Shown here piece after piece: positions 1-7,854 of a stretch of 12,462 nucleotides of DNA. The notes below the pieces were generated by a model. That model ran no database searches and was not told the origin of the DNA. It saw nothing but the letters and a program-made list of their open reading frames with translations. The translations under genes and the position numbers were made by a program. The stretch is from Bacteroidia bacterium (GTDB lineage: Bacteria; Bacteroidota; Bacteroidia; NS11-12g; UBA9320): the NCBI GenBank assembly GCA_029253325.1, contig JAQWZS010000108.1, forward strand, positions 1 to 12,462, given 5' to 3'. Each line of letters starts with the position of its first letter. Positions within the stretch are counted from its first letter, which is position 1.

Positions 1-1647
1 GGAACTTATATGAATTTTCGTAATCAACAATATGGAAACCAGGGATTTGATAGTAGTTGGTCGCACACATTTAGATATGATGTGACTGATTATGCAAGTC
101 TTTTACAGGATAGTGTAATCATAAGGGCCAAGTACAATGGATGGTCAGCTGGATTCAGTGCAGATATTCGTTTTGAATTTATAGAGGGATTACCTCAACG
201 TCCAGTTATTGGAATTAAAAATTTATATACTAGGGGAGGCAGATATAATAATTCAGAGCAATTTGAGCGAGATATAATTCCAGCCCGAAAACTAGGAATA
301 CCTAATGTTACAAAATCGTCACAAGCAAAAGTTTTAGTTACGGGTCATGGTAATAATTCTGGCAGTAATTGTGGGGAGTTTTGCGATAAAGAATATTATT
401 TTAAAGTGAATGGGGAGCAAAAATTTATGCATCGAATGTGGAGAGAGGATTGTGGGATAGTGCCCGTAAGACCTCAAGGCGGCACTTATCTATATCCAAG
501 AGCTAATTGGTGTCCAGGTGATAAAGTGCACGAACAACGTTGGGAATTGACACCATTCTTGAATAGCGATTCGATAGAATTGGATATGGATATTGAATCA
601 TATACCAATCAAGTAGATGGTGGTAATAGTAGTCATAATATATCAAGTACAGTTTTTTTCTATGGCTCAGATAATTATGCATTTGATGCTGAGATAAACA
701 CCATTATCGCACCATCGACTCATAGTGAACACATCAATTATAATCCCTCATGTGGTCAAGCTATTGTTGTGATTAGAAACAATGCACATATACCATTAAC
801 CTCTACAAAAATTAGGTATGGAGCATTAGATGGGAAAATGAGAACAGAAATATGGACAGGTAATTTAGCCTTTGAAGAAATGGATACAGTTTATCTTCCA
901 TCACCTTATTGGGACGGTGTATCAATGGGAACAAATCAATTTATAGCCGAGTTAGTAACTCCTAATAAGAGGTATAGTGATGAAAATAAAGCTAACGATA
1001 AGTACATCAGTACATTTGATTTAGCCCCAAGATGGGAGCCCTTTAGGTTTATGCTTAGGACCAATGGTTATCCTCAAGAAAACAAACTAACAATAACCAA
1101 TGAAAGAGGAGAGGTAGTATGGGAAAAATCTGATTTTGAAGCGAATGGAAATTTCATTGAAGATGTGACGCTTCCAAGTGGTTGCTACGAGCTTCTTCTT
1201 TCCGATGAAGGTAACGATGGTCTAGACTGGTGGGTTTACCGTCAGACTGGACAAACAGCTCGAGCAAATGGATCTTTTAGAGTCTTTAAACAATCAGGTG
1301 GAGTTTATGCCCTTACTTCTGATTTTGGTAATGAGTTTAGGATGAATTTTATTGTTGGTCAGATGGATGTTCAAGAGGCACCATTGAAAATGTCAGAAGA
1401 TTTTGAGATATTTCCTAATCCAACATCTGGTGATGTTAACGTATTAATTCCAGAACTAAATGAAGGCAACGCAAAGATTGAAGTATTCGATATGTTAGGC
1501 CGAAGTGTTTTGTCATTCATTACGCCTACAGATCTTGAGCATTTAGCTTTAATAGATATTTCAGAATTAATGGACAATATGTACGTTATCAAGGTAACTG
1601 TTGGTGATCAAAGTATTTCTGAAAAGATTTTAAAAGTTGCTAAATAG
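1..1647 (+). CDS. Secreted PNGase F-like protein with T9SS sorting domain (5' truncated)
   Basis: The reading frame is open to the left edge (codons before the ATG at 10 read G-T-Y), so the true start and signal peptide lie outside. Numbering from that ATG, residues 20-240 resemble peptide-N(4)-(N-acetyl-beta-glucosaminyl)asparagine amidase F, which releases N-glycans from Asn. DVTDYASLL matches DVTDFKSLL of Elizabethkingia PNGase F, CGEFC (121-125) matches CAEWC with catalytic Glu206 (here E123), and Cys148/Cys168 (NWCPG) match its last disulfide. The position of Glu118 is Asn43 here. Residues 245-340 look like an Ig/CARDB-like beta domain and 343-450 like a jelly-roll accessory domain with a DEGNDGLDWW loop. 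Residues 465-545 are a T9SS type A sorting domain (FPNPTSG, then MLGR and a basic end), so export by T9SS is expected. Family assignment is firm; enzymatic activity is unproven, and the Asp60 region is outside the window. Confidence 0.85.
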   Translation, partial: GTYMNFRNQQYGNQGFDSSWSHTFRYDVTDYASLLQDSVIIRAKYNGWSAGFSADIRFEFIEGLPQRPVIGIKNLYTRGGRYNNSEQFERDIIPARKLGIPNVTKSSQAKVLVTGHGNNSGSNCGEFCDKEYYFKVNGEQKFMHRMWREDCGIVPVRPQGGTYLYPRANWCPGDKVHEQRWELTPFLNSDSIELDMDIESYTNQVDGGNSSHNISSTVFFYGSDNYAFDAEINTIIAPSTHSEHINYNPSCGQAIVVIRNNAHIPLTSTKIRYGALDGKMRTEIWTGNLAFEEMDTVYLPSPYWDGVSMGTNQFIAELVTPNKRYSDENKANDKYISTFDLAPRWEPFRFMLRTNGYPQENKLTITNERGEVVWEKSDFEANGNFIEDVTLPSGCYELLLSDEGNDGLDWWVYRQTGQTARANGSFRVFKQSGGVYALTSDFGNEFRMNFIVGQMDVQEAPLKMSEDFEIFPNPTSGDVNVLIPELNEGNAKIEVFDMLGRSVLSFITPTDLEHLALIDISELMDNMYVIKVTVGDQSISEKILKVAK

Positions 1648-1664
1648 TAAAGGTTTTTATGATT

Positions 1665-3950
1665 TTAAAATAGCTCATCTTGGATTTCATTAAAATCCGG
1701 ATTACCTACCGAGTTTTCTAAACTATCATATTCTTGGCAGTCAAGTTCTATGGATATTGATCCAGCAGGAGTCAAGAAATCTCCTCGCCCTAATTGGATT
1801 GTCTCATCTGAAAAGACCTGCTCCATGAATTGTCCGAAGATGGGAAGTGCCATATTTGCTCCTTGACCATATCTTGTATTACTAAAATGGACATTACGTT
1901 CTTCTGCTCCTACCCAACAACCACTTACTAAGTCTGGAGTTATTCCCATGAACCAGCCATCAGAGTTATTTTGTGTTGTCCCTGTTTTTCCCCCGATAGC
2001 AACACCAACAGGAAGATTATAATTCCTTCTCAAACGAGATGCTGTTCCACCTGGCATGGTAACTTTTTCAAGCATTTTACATAAAGTGTAGGCTGTTTGC
2101 TTCCTTAAAGCTTCATCTTTTTTTGGAGTGAACTCAGCAAGTATGTTGCCATTTTTATCTTCAATTTTAGTTATGAAAATTGGCTCAACCCATGTGCCTT
2201 GATTTACAAAAGTGCCATAAGCACTAACCATTTCAAAGACAGAGATGTCCATGGTACCAAGACAAATAGATGGATAAGGCTCAAATTTACTATCATCAAT
2301 TCCCATTTTGCTTGCTGTTTGTTTTACAATCTCAGCACTATTAGGCCCCAATCTTTTCATTACACGAGCTGTGACTGTGTTTATGGATTTTTGAAGGCCT
2401 TCATAAAATGTAACTGTTTCTGGAACTTTGCTCGAGTTTGAAGGAGACCATTCTTTTCCGTTTCCATATTCTACTATAACCGGGCCGGTACTTTCAATTT
2501 CACAAGGTTTTAATTTATCATCATCTAAACCTCTAGCATATACAAGTGGCTTAAAAGTAGAACCTACTTGTCTGGTAGATTTTTTATTGACATGATCATA
2601 TTGAAAATGTTTGTGGTTAATCCCGCCAACCCAAGCTTTGATATGTCCCGTTTGAGGTTCGAAGCTCATGAACCCAGTATGAAGGATCTGTTTGGTATAT
2701 TTCAGAGAGTCTAATGGGCTTATGATTGTATCAATTTCGCCATTCCATGAGAAAAGCTTTGTACGAACGGGGAGATTCAAGTAGTAATCAATAGAGTCAA
2801 TGTCTGAATATTTTTTCTTTAAACTTCGATAGCGATGAGACCTCTTTATCATCCGATCAGGATATGAGGGATCATATACTTGGTTTCCTTGAGAATCTTC
2901 AGAGTACCATGGGTCTCTTCTTCTTCTCTTTGTCTCATTCCAGAATTGTTCTTGTAACTTAGCCATATGGCCAGATACAGCTGATTCAGCAAATGCTTGA
3001 AGTTTAGGATCAATGGTAGTGTAGATTTTTAGTCCGTCATCATAAATATTGTATTTAACTCCAGTCTCTTTTGCATAACTTCTAGTCCAAGATTTCAGCC
3101 ATTGAGAAAGATACGAACGAAAATAGGTAGCCATGCCTGTATTGTGATCAATGAAGTTATGATTAGTTGAAAGAGGTAAAACTTTTAAGCTGTCGTATTC
3201 ATTCTTATTTAAATAGTCATTTTTTAACATTTGAGCCAATACAACATTTCTTCTTTTTAGTGAGTTGTTTGGGTTTCGAATAGGGTTGTATGTCGTATTG
3301 GCTTTGAGCATTCCGACTAGAACTGCAGCCTCCTCTATATTTAAATCTCGGGTGTTTTTATTAAAATAAGTTTTTGCGGCCGATTTAATACCATAACTAT
3401 TACCATACGGGACAGTATTAAAATACATTAAAATAATTTCGTTCTTAGTGTATCTTTTCTCAATTTGAATAGCAAGTATCCATTCTTTAAATTTTTGAAT
3501 TATACGATTGGTTTTAGATATTGATTCTCTATGAAATAGATTCTTTGCTAGTTGTTGAGTTATAGTACTTCCTCCTCCATCTTTTCCTAATCGAGAAATG
3601 GCTCTAATGAGGGCCCTACCATCTATTCCGCTATGGTTTTTAAACCGTTCATCTTCTGTAGCTATAAGAGCTTCTTTTAAATGATTTGGGATGTCTTCGA
3701 ATTTACTATTAGTCCTATTCTCTTGGTAAAATATCTTACCGAGAATGGTGCCATTATTAGCATAAATTTCAGATGCAAGTTTGGTTTTAGGATTTTCTAA
3801 TTCTGTTGTTTCAGGTAGTTTACCCAATAAACCAATTTTAATGCTACTCAGAAAGAGAATAGCAATTAAAAGCAGGGCTGCAAAACTCTTCCATAAAACT
3901 GAAATAATTTTTATGTTGATACTTTTAGTTTTTGTTTTTTTTTGAGCCAT
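1665..3950 (-). CDS. Class A penicillin-binding protein (PBP1A-type, transglycosylase/transpeptidase)
   Basis: Bifunctional peptidoglycan synthase of the inner membrane: it polymerises glycan strands from lipid II and cross-links stem peptides. A short basic cytoplasmic tail is followed by one membrane helix (about 19-42). The GT51 domain (about 65-240) shows ATEDERF with the catalytic Glu99, GGSTITQQLAKNLF (126-139), the EKRYTKNEI segment and EAAVLVGMLKA. The transpeptidase domain (about 420-710) has the nucleophile motif STFK (Ser464), SIN (522-524) and KTGTT (655-659). A basic, Arg-rich insertion lies between the domains (about 340-380). The length of 761 residues is normal for Bacteroidota members. 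The start ATG lies 3 bp after the stop of the upstream PorW/SprE-like gene, so the two are probably co-transcribed. A run of nine A residues falls in codons 3-6. The family is certain; the exact paralogue name is not, so no symbol is given. Confidence 0.95.
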   Translation of the reverse strand: MAQKKTKTKSINIKIISVLWKSFAALLLIAILFLSSIKIGLLGKLPETTELENPKTKLASEIYANNGTILGKIFYQENRTNSKFEDIPNHLKEALIATEDERFKNHSGIDGRALIRAISRLGKDGGGSTITQQLAKNLFHRESISKTNRIIQKFKEWILAIQIEKRYTKNEIILMYFNTVPYGNSYGIKSAAKTYFNKNTRDLNIEEAAVLVGMLKANTTYNPIRNPNNSLKRRNVVLAQMLKNDYLNKNEYDSLKVLPLSTNHNFIDHNTGMATYFRSYLSQWLKSWTRSYAKETGVKYNIYDDGLKIYTTIDPKLQAFAESAVSGHMAKLQEQFWNETKRRRRDPWYSEDSQGNQVYDPSYPDRMIKRSHRYRSLKKKYSDIDSIDYYLNLPVRTKLFSWNGEIDTIISPLDSLKYTKQILHTGFMSFEPQTGHIKAWVGGINHKHFQYDHVNKKSTRQVGSTFKPLVYARGLDDDKLKPCEIESTGPVIVEYGNGKEWSPSNSSKVPETVTFYEGLQKSINTVTARVMKRLGPNSAEIVKQTASKMGIDDSKFEPYPSICLGTMDISVFEMVSAYGTFVNQGTWVEPIFITKIEDKNGNILAEFTPKKDEALRKQTAYTLCKMLEKVTMPGGTASRLRRNYNLPVGVAIGGKTGTTQNNSDGWFMGITPDLVSGCWVGAEERNVHFSNTRYGQGANMALPIFGQFMEQVFSDETIQLGRGDFLTPAGSISIELDCQEYDSLENSVGNPDFNEIQDELF
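3935..3943 (-). repeat. A9 homopolymer in codons 3-6 of the PBP1A gene
   Basis: On the coding strand nine consecutive A residues follow ATGGCTC, immediately after the start codon. Such tracts can cause polymerase slippage or phase-variable frameshifts. In this AT-rich, Lys-rich start it may simply reflect composition. The tract itself is seen directly; any function is speculation. Confidence 0.4.
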
Positions 3951-3953
3951 AAC

Positions 3954-6539
3954 TTATTGAATAAAGGTAGTTTTAAACTGCTCCATATACTCAATTTCTT
4001 TCTTATTGCTGATTAATTTCCTGAAATTATTCTCAGTTATAGGATAGTGTCTGACATTAGATAAGCCAGCGTCTAGAAGAAATTGTCTATTTGATTTGAT
4101 CTCGTCATGGTATTTTATTGCCATGGATTTCATACTGAATTGTTTGATGTAAAATAAAGATCGATTCCCGAAAATTAAGTTAGACACTTTTAATGGGATA
4201 TTGCCTAGAGTTTTATTATTAAACTCGTTAATTTTAATTTCAACTTGTTTCTCAACTGCAGTAATTCCAGTAATTACATAGTAGAAAACACCTTCAAAGT
4301 CATCATCAAATAACTTTGTATTTGTTGATTGCTCTTCTGGTTTTTGAAGTAATCTCAAGGTATACGATGATAATTCACCTATGGAGCTACCTTTGTACGT
4401 CTCCTTCATACTTTCTAATTCACTGATGTATGCATCTCTCCCTTTAGTTTTAGCAATGGCTTGAGCATATACGTAGTCAATTTTATCTTGAATTGAATTA
4501 CCTGCGTGATTCTTGTCAATAAGATTTTTGAGTTGCAGTATTTTATTGAAGTCTTCATTTTGAAGAGCTAGATACATCTCTTGATAAATTTTTAGAACTT
4601 CAATTTCACTATTGTCTTCTGGTATTTCTTTATTGTTTAGTACCTGATTAAAAATAGTCTCAGGAAATTCTTCAGAAATTTGTATTGATAACTGGTTTGC
4701 TCTTATTGAATCCCCCATATTAAGAGCTATTTTAGTTAGGTAAAATAAAGCTTCTGGTTTGAATTCTGTTTGGGGGTATTTTTCAATTAAAGAGGAAAAA
4801 TTATTTTTTGCTTTTTGATCTTCTTTAAGGTCTTCAAAATAGACTTTCCCAATATCAAGATAAGCCGTTTGAATTTTCTTTTTTGCGACCAATTGAGCAG
4901 TTTGACTAAAAGGTATTTTTTCGTAGTATTTTTTTAAATCAGCAGAAACATTTTCAAGAGCTTTGGACTGTTCTTCATCCTGCGAAATACTATAAGTATT
5001 TATATCTGAATCAGGTTCTTCATCTTCTATAGATTGGTCATTACCATTAAGTACATTACTCATGGCATTTTTATTGATGAATCTCCAAAAATCTCCATAG
5101 GGTCTTCGACCCCATAATCGGTTAAAGTCATTTGTGCCTCTAGCAACTGTTGAAGTATTATAAAAATACCATACTCCTCCTGAATTATTTTGAGTAGGGA
5201 TAGAACTATTGGAGTTATTGTTTAGCATTTCCTGATCTTTACGAATGGCTTCTTCTTCAGCAGCTAATCTTTTCTTTTCTTTTAGTTCATTTACTATTTT
5301 ATTTATTTTTTTATCTAAAACTTCTCGATCAAGATTACTCAGAGCTAACAGGCTATCTTGAATTGCGATGGTCTCAATATTTTCAATCAAGCGAGACAAA
5401 ACTGCATGTTTTGCCTTAATACCATTGACATCAGGATAATCGGTTGGAATTTCAGCAATTGTACTGTCGTAATATGCTTGGGCTGTTGGATATTGACGTT
5501 TTGTGAAATAATAATCAGCTAAGAATAAGTATGTTTTTGTTTTTTGAGTTTGATTTTTTGTTGAATTTCTAGCAGATTGTTTCATGTACAACAGTCCGTC
5601 AGATTCATTATCTAATTTGAATTCAAGCTTGGCCAATTCATAGTATATTTGATCAAAATATTCGGTATTTTTATTGTCGTCGAGCATACGTTTTAGGTAC
5701 TTTCTAGTTTTTTGAGCACCTTGGCCGTTGCTACTTGCTGTAGATTTAGCCATTCCTAGATTAGCTTGAAATACGTATTGATATGGGGCGTTTAACTTTA
5801 ATACTTTGATAAAATTGGTGCTTGCTTTTTCGAATTCCCCTAACTCAAGATAAATCTGCCCCAAAACAAAATGTGTTCGATATTTTAGCTTCTTATCCTT
5901 GAGTTTTGTGAGCCCATCGCTTAGTAACTCAATTGCTTCATTCTTTTTATTTTGTTTAACCATTAAATCTCCAGCTGCAAGGTTTAGTTGCGTTGTAAAA
6001 CTCGGATATTTAATGGATGAATTTTTAAGCATACCATAGATTGCCTCAGCATCGTCATACTTTTTTTGTTGTATGTATGACTTCATCAACCAAAGCTGAC
6101 TGAGAGCTTTTGTTTTTTCATCTTTAAAACTATTATTAACAAACTGAAATGTTTCTATAGATGAGTAGTAGTCCATGCCAAAAAATTGAGTTTGACCAAT
6201 TAAAAAGTATGCATCATCAACCCATTTACTGTTAGGTTTGTTCTGAATTACTTTAGAGGCTTTTTTCATCGCAGTTTCCAATGGCTCTTTTATGCTTTTT
6301 GATTCTTTTTCTGAGCCGTATGGAAATACATCAATAATACTATTAAAGTCATCACGATGTTTTTTAGCGAGGTTTGATACACAAGATTCTAGTTTTTGTT
6401 CTGCATTAAAGTAAATATTATAATGAGCAATCATATTATTCCAGTTAGTCTTAATCCATGATTCTTTTTTTACTTGAGCATTAGAATGATGAAATATGCC
6501 TATTGTAGCTATTGTGAGTATGTATTTAATTTTCCTCAA
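3954..6539 (-). CDS. PorW/SprE-like TPR protein (type IX secretion / gliding motility)
   Basis: An 861-residue protein of the PorW/SprE family, usually an outer-membrane-associated periplasmic lipoprotein needed for T9SS secretion and gliding. Family hallmarks: the AHYNIYFNAEQKL segment near the mature N-terminus (38-50), a DVFPYGS motif (70-76), many TPR-like helical repeats (about 105-365 and 555-730), the WYFYN...FNRLWGRRPYGDFWR region (457-486) and the C-terminal segment (about 745-861) with RSLFYIKQF and YPITENNFRKL. A Lys/Glu-rich, probably coiled stretch lies at 405-440. The N-terminus (1-21) looks like an ordinary signal peptide ending SNA-Q; there is no lipobox cysteine, unlike typical family members. 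The start is TTG at 6539: the in-frame TAG lies 11 codons upstream and no ATG or GTG is available. Next gene in the operon is the class A PBP, 3 bp downstream. The presence of a T9SS cargo in the same window agrees with the role. Confidence 0.8.
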   Translation of the reverse strand: MRKIKYILTIATIGIFHHSNAQVKKESWIKTNWNNMIAHYNIYFNAEQKLESCVSNLAKKHRDDFNSIIDVFPYGSEKESKSIKEPLETAMKKASKVIQNKPNSKWVDDAYFLIGQTQFFGMDYYSSIETFQFVNNSFKDEKTKALSQLWLMKSYIQQKKYDDAEAIYGMLKNSSIKYPSFTTQLNLAAGDLMVKQNKKNEAIELLSDGLTKLKDKKLKYRTHFVLGQIYLELGEFEKASTNFIKVLKLNAPYQYVFQANLGMAKSTASSNGQGAQKTRKYLKRMLDDNKNTEYFDQIYYELAKLEFKLDNESDGLLYMKQSARNSTKNQTQKTKTYLFLADYYFTKRQYPTAQAYYDSTIAEIPTDYPDVNGIKAKHAVLSRLIENIETIAIQDSLLALSNLDREVLDKKINKIVNELKEKKRLAAEEEAIRKDQEMLNNNSNSSIPTQNNSGGVWYFYNTSTVARGTNDFNRLWGRRPYGDFWRFINKNAMSNVLNGNDQSIEDEEPDSDINTYSISQDEEQSKALENVSADLKKYYEKIPFSQTAQLVAKKKIQTAYLDIGKVYFEDLKEDQKAKNNFSSLIEKYPQTEFKPEALFYLTKIALNMGDSIRANQLSIQISEEFPETIFNQVLNNKEIPEDNSEIEVLKIYQEMYLALQNEDFNKILQLKNLIDKNHAGNSIQDKIDYVYAQAIAKTKGRDAYISELESMKETYKGSSIGELSSYTLRLLQKPEEQSTNTKLFDDDFEGVFYYVITGITAVEKQVEIKINEFNNKTLGNIPLKVSNLIFGNRSLFYIKQFSMKSMAIKYHDEIKSNRQFLLDAGLSNVRHYPITENNFRKLISNKKEIEYMEQFKTTFIQ

Positions 6540-6554
6540 TTTTGATAATCTGGT

Positions 6555-6562
6555 TAACTTTG
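6555..6562 (+). promoter_or_regulatory. Putative Bacteroidota -7 element (TAACTTTG) for the M23/bactofilin/atp run
   Basis: TAACTTTG matches the Bacteroidota sigma-A -7 consensus TAnnTTTG. It sits in the 84-bp divergent intergenic region, with a predicted transcript start near 6569 and a leader of about 55 nt before the TTG at 6624. No good -33 TTTG occurs at the expected spacing (only TTTC at 6531-6534), so the call is tentative. Confidence 0.4.
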
Positions 6563-6585
6563 CAATGGTCTAACTCTTTAGATGA

Positions 6586-6593
6586 CAAAAATA
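6586..6593 (-). promoter_or_regulatory. Putative Bacteroidota -7 element (TATTTTTG, minus strand) for the porW/sprE-like and PBP1A genes
   Basis: On the minus strand the sequence reads TATTTTTG, a full match to TAnnTTTG. Predicted start is near 6579, about 40 nt before the TTG start at 6539. The -33 element is weak (TTGA about 21 bp upstream). The two opposed motifs lie about 24 bp apart, so the promoters would overlap. Confidence 0.4.
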
Positions 6594-6623
6594 TTTTAAA
6601 AACGTCGCAATCATTCAATTAAT

Positions 6624-7436
6624 TTGGGTTCTTTCCGCAAAAAAATAGCAAGTAAGTTTAAAAATCGTTATCGATTAATCTTGAGACGTGATGATAATCT
6701 GGAAGAAAAAGTATCGATTATTCTGGAGCCTCTGAATTTTATCCTCATTCTATGTGGTGGTTTTCTATTGATGGGATTGTTGGTTTATTTTCTTTTAGCT
6801 TATACTCCGTTGAATTATATTTTTCCTACAAAGAGTGCTAAATACAGTAGTCAAGAACAGTATAAAATGATTCAAAAAATTGATTCGATAGAGATCTATT
6901 TAGAACAGATTAAAATTCAATCTGAAGTTCTTGGAAAGGTCTTGTCTGGAGATGAATTGTCAATGGATATTAAGAATAATAGTTCTCAAAAAGAAATCCA
7001 AGCTCCTATTTTTTCAACAGAAGAACCCTCAAAAAAGAATATCCAACGCTCAGCAAAAGCAACAAATAATTATAGTTTTTTTATACCTGTCAGTGGGGTC
7101 ATTTCTGACAGTTTTAATATTCAAAGAAATCATTTAGGTATTGATATTGTCGCAAAAAGCAAAGAAGTGATTAAGACGATTCAAAACGGTACAGTGGTTT
7201 TTAGTGGTTGGACCTCCAAAGGTGGGCATACGATTATCATTCAACATTCAAATAATTTCATATCGGTTTACAAGCATAATGCAGTCATTTTAAAGAAAAC
7301 GGGTACATTTGTGAGTGCAGGTGATGCGGTTGCTTTGGTAGGGAATACTGGAGAATTAACATCAGGCCCTCATCTTCATTTTGAATTGTGGAAGAACGGT
7401 TTGGCAGTGAATCCCTGTAATTATTTGAATTTTTAA
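6624..7436 (+). CDS. Membrane-anchored M23 (LytM-type) peptidoglycan endopeptidase
   Basis: A 270-residue bitopic protein expected to cut peptide cross-links in the periplasm. Residues 1-36 form a basic cytoplasmic tail (FKNRYRLILRRDD, then an EEK segment) that is typical of Bacteroidota M23 proteins. One membrane helix spans about 37-60, followed by a helical linker (75-115) and a Ser/Lys-rich linker. The M23 domain (150-268) has a complete zinc site: HLGID (His170, Asp174) and HLHFE (His250, His252), plus His218 in YKHN, so it should be active. The start is TTG at 6624. In frame, a TAA lies at 6597-6599, and the only other rare candidate is ATT at 6618, so TTG is preferred. A bactofilin gene follows after 13 bp, suggesting a shared morphogenesis role. 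Confidence 0.88.
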   Translation: MGSFRKKIASKFKNRYRLILRRDDNLEEKVSIILEPLNFILILCGGFLLMGLLVYFLLAYTPLNYIFPTKSAKYSSQEQYKMIQKIDSIEIYLEQIKIQSEVLGKVLSGDELSMDIKNNSSQKEIQAPIFSTEEPSKKNIQRSAKATNNYSFFIPVSGVISDSFNIQRNHLGIDIVAKSKEVIKTIQNGTVVFSGWTSKGGHTIIIQHSNNFISVYKHNAVILKKTGTFVSAGDAVALVGNTGELTSGPHLHFELWKNGLAVNPCNYLNF

Positions 7437-7449
7437 AATTTATAATAGA

Positions 7450-7854
7450 ATGTTAGGACAAAAAGATAAATCATCAGTGGCGAATACAAATATTAATGTA
7501 CTTAGTGAGGGTACTATTTTAGAAGGAGATTTAAGATCCAAAGGTGATTTGAGAATTGATGGAGAAGTTAAGGGGAATGTGACAACTGAGGGTAGATGCA
7601 TTGTGGGAGTTACAGGCCTAATTAAAGGGGTTATAAAAGCCAAGGATTGTGATATAAGCGGTAAAGCAGTTGGAGATGTAACTGTCAGTGACTTATTATT
7701 AATCAAAGGAACTGGTAAAGTAGATGGAGATATCAATACTTCAAAGTTGGTTTTAGAGAACGGAGGAGAATTTAATGGAACCTGTTCAATGGGAAACGCT
7801 ATTTCAATGAAGAAAGAGAATATCCAAACAGATGCCCAACAAGCCACGGGATAA
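7450..7854 (+). CDS. Bactofilin (polymer-forming cytoskeletal protein)
   Basis: A 134-residue protein with the bactofilin (DUF583) beta-helix at about 18-112. It is made of short repeated beta strands with regularly spaced Gly and hydrophobic residues (GDLRSKGDLRIDG, GEVKGNVTTEG, GLIKGVIKAKD, GDVTVSDLLLIKG, GKVDGDINTSKL). The ends are polar and probably disordered, as in the family. Bactofilins self-assemble into nucleotide-free filaments at the inner membrane and position cell-wall enzymes. The upstream neighbour is an M23 peptidase, the usual partner class. Its last 23 nt overlap the start of atpZ in another frame, which suggests translational coupling. No Shine-Dalgarno is visible before the ATG. 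Confidence 0.92.
   Translation: MLGQKDKSSVANTNINVLSEGTILEGDLRSKGDLRIDGEVKGNVTTEGRCIVGVTGLIKGVIKAKDCDISGKAVGDVTVSDLLLIKGTGKVDGDINTSKLVLENGGEFNGTCSMGNAISMKKENIQTDAQQATG

Noticed and set aside
1648..1664. Possible bidirectional terminator between the convergent PNGase-like and PBP1A genes
   Set aside because: The 17-bp gap is AT-rich but contains no inverted repeat with a stable stem, so I did not annotate a terminator.
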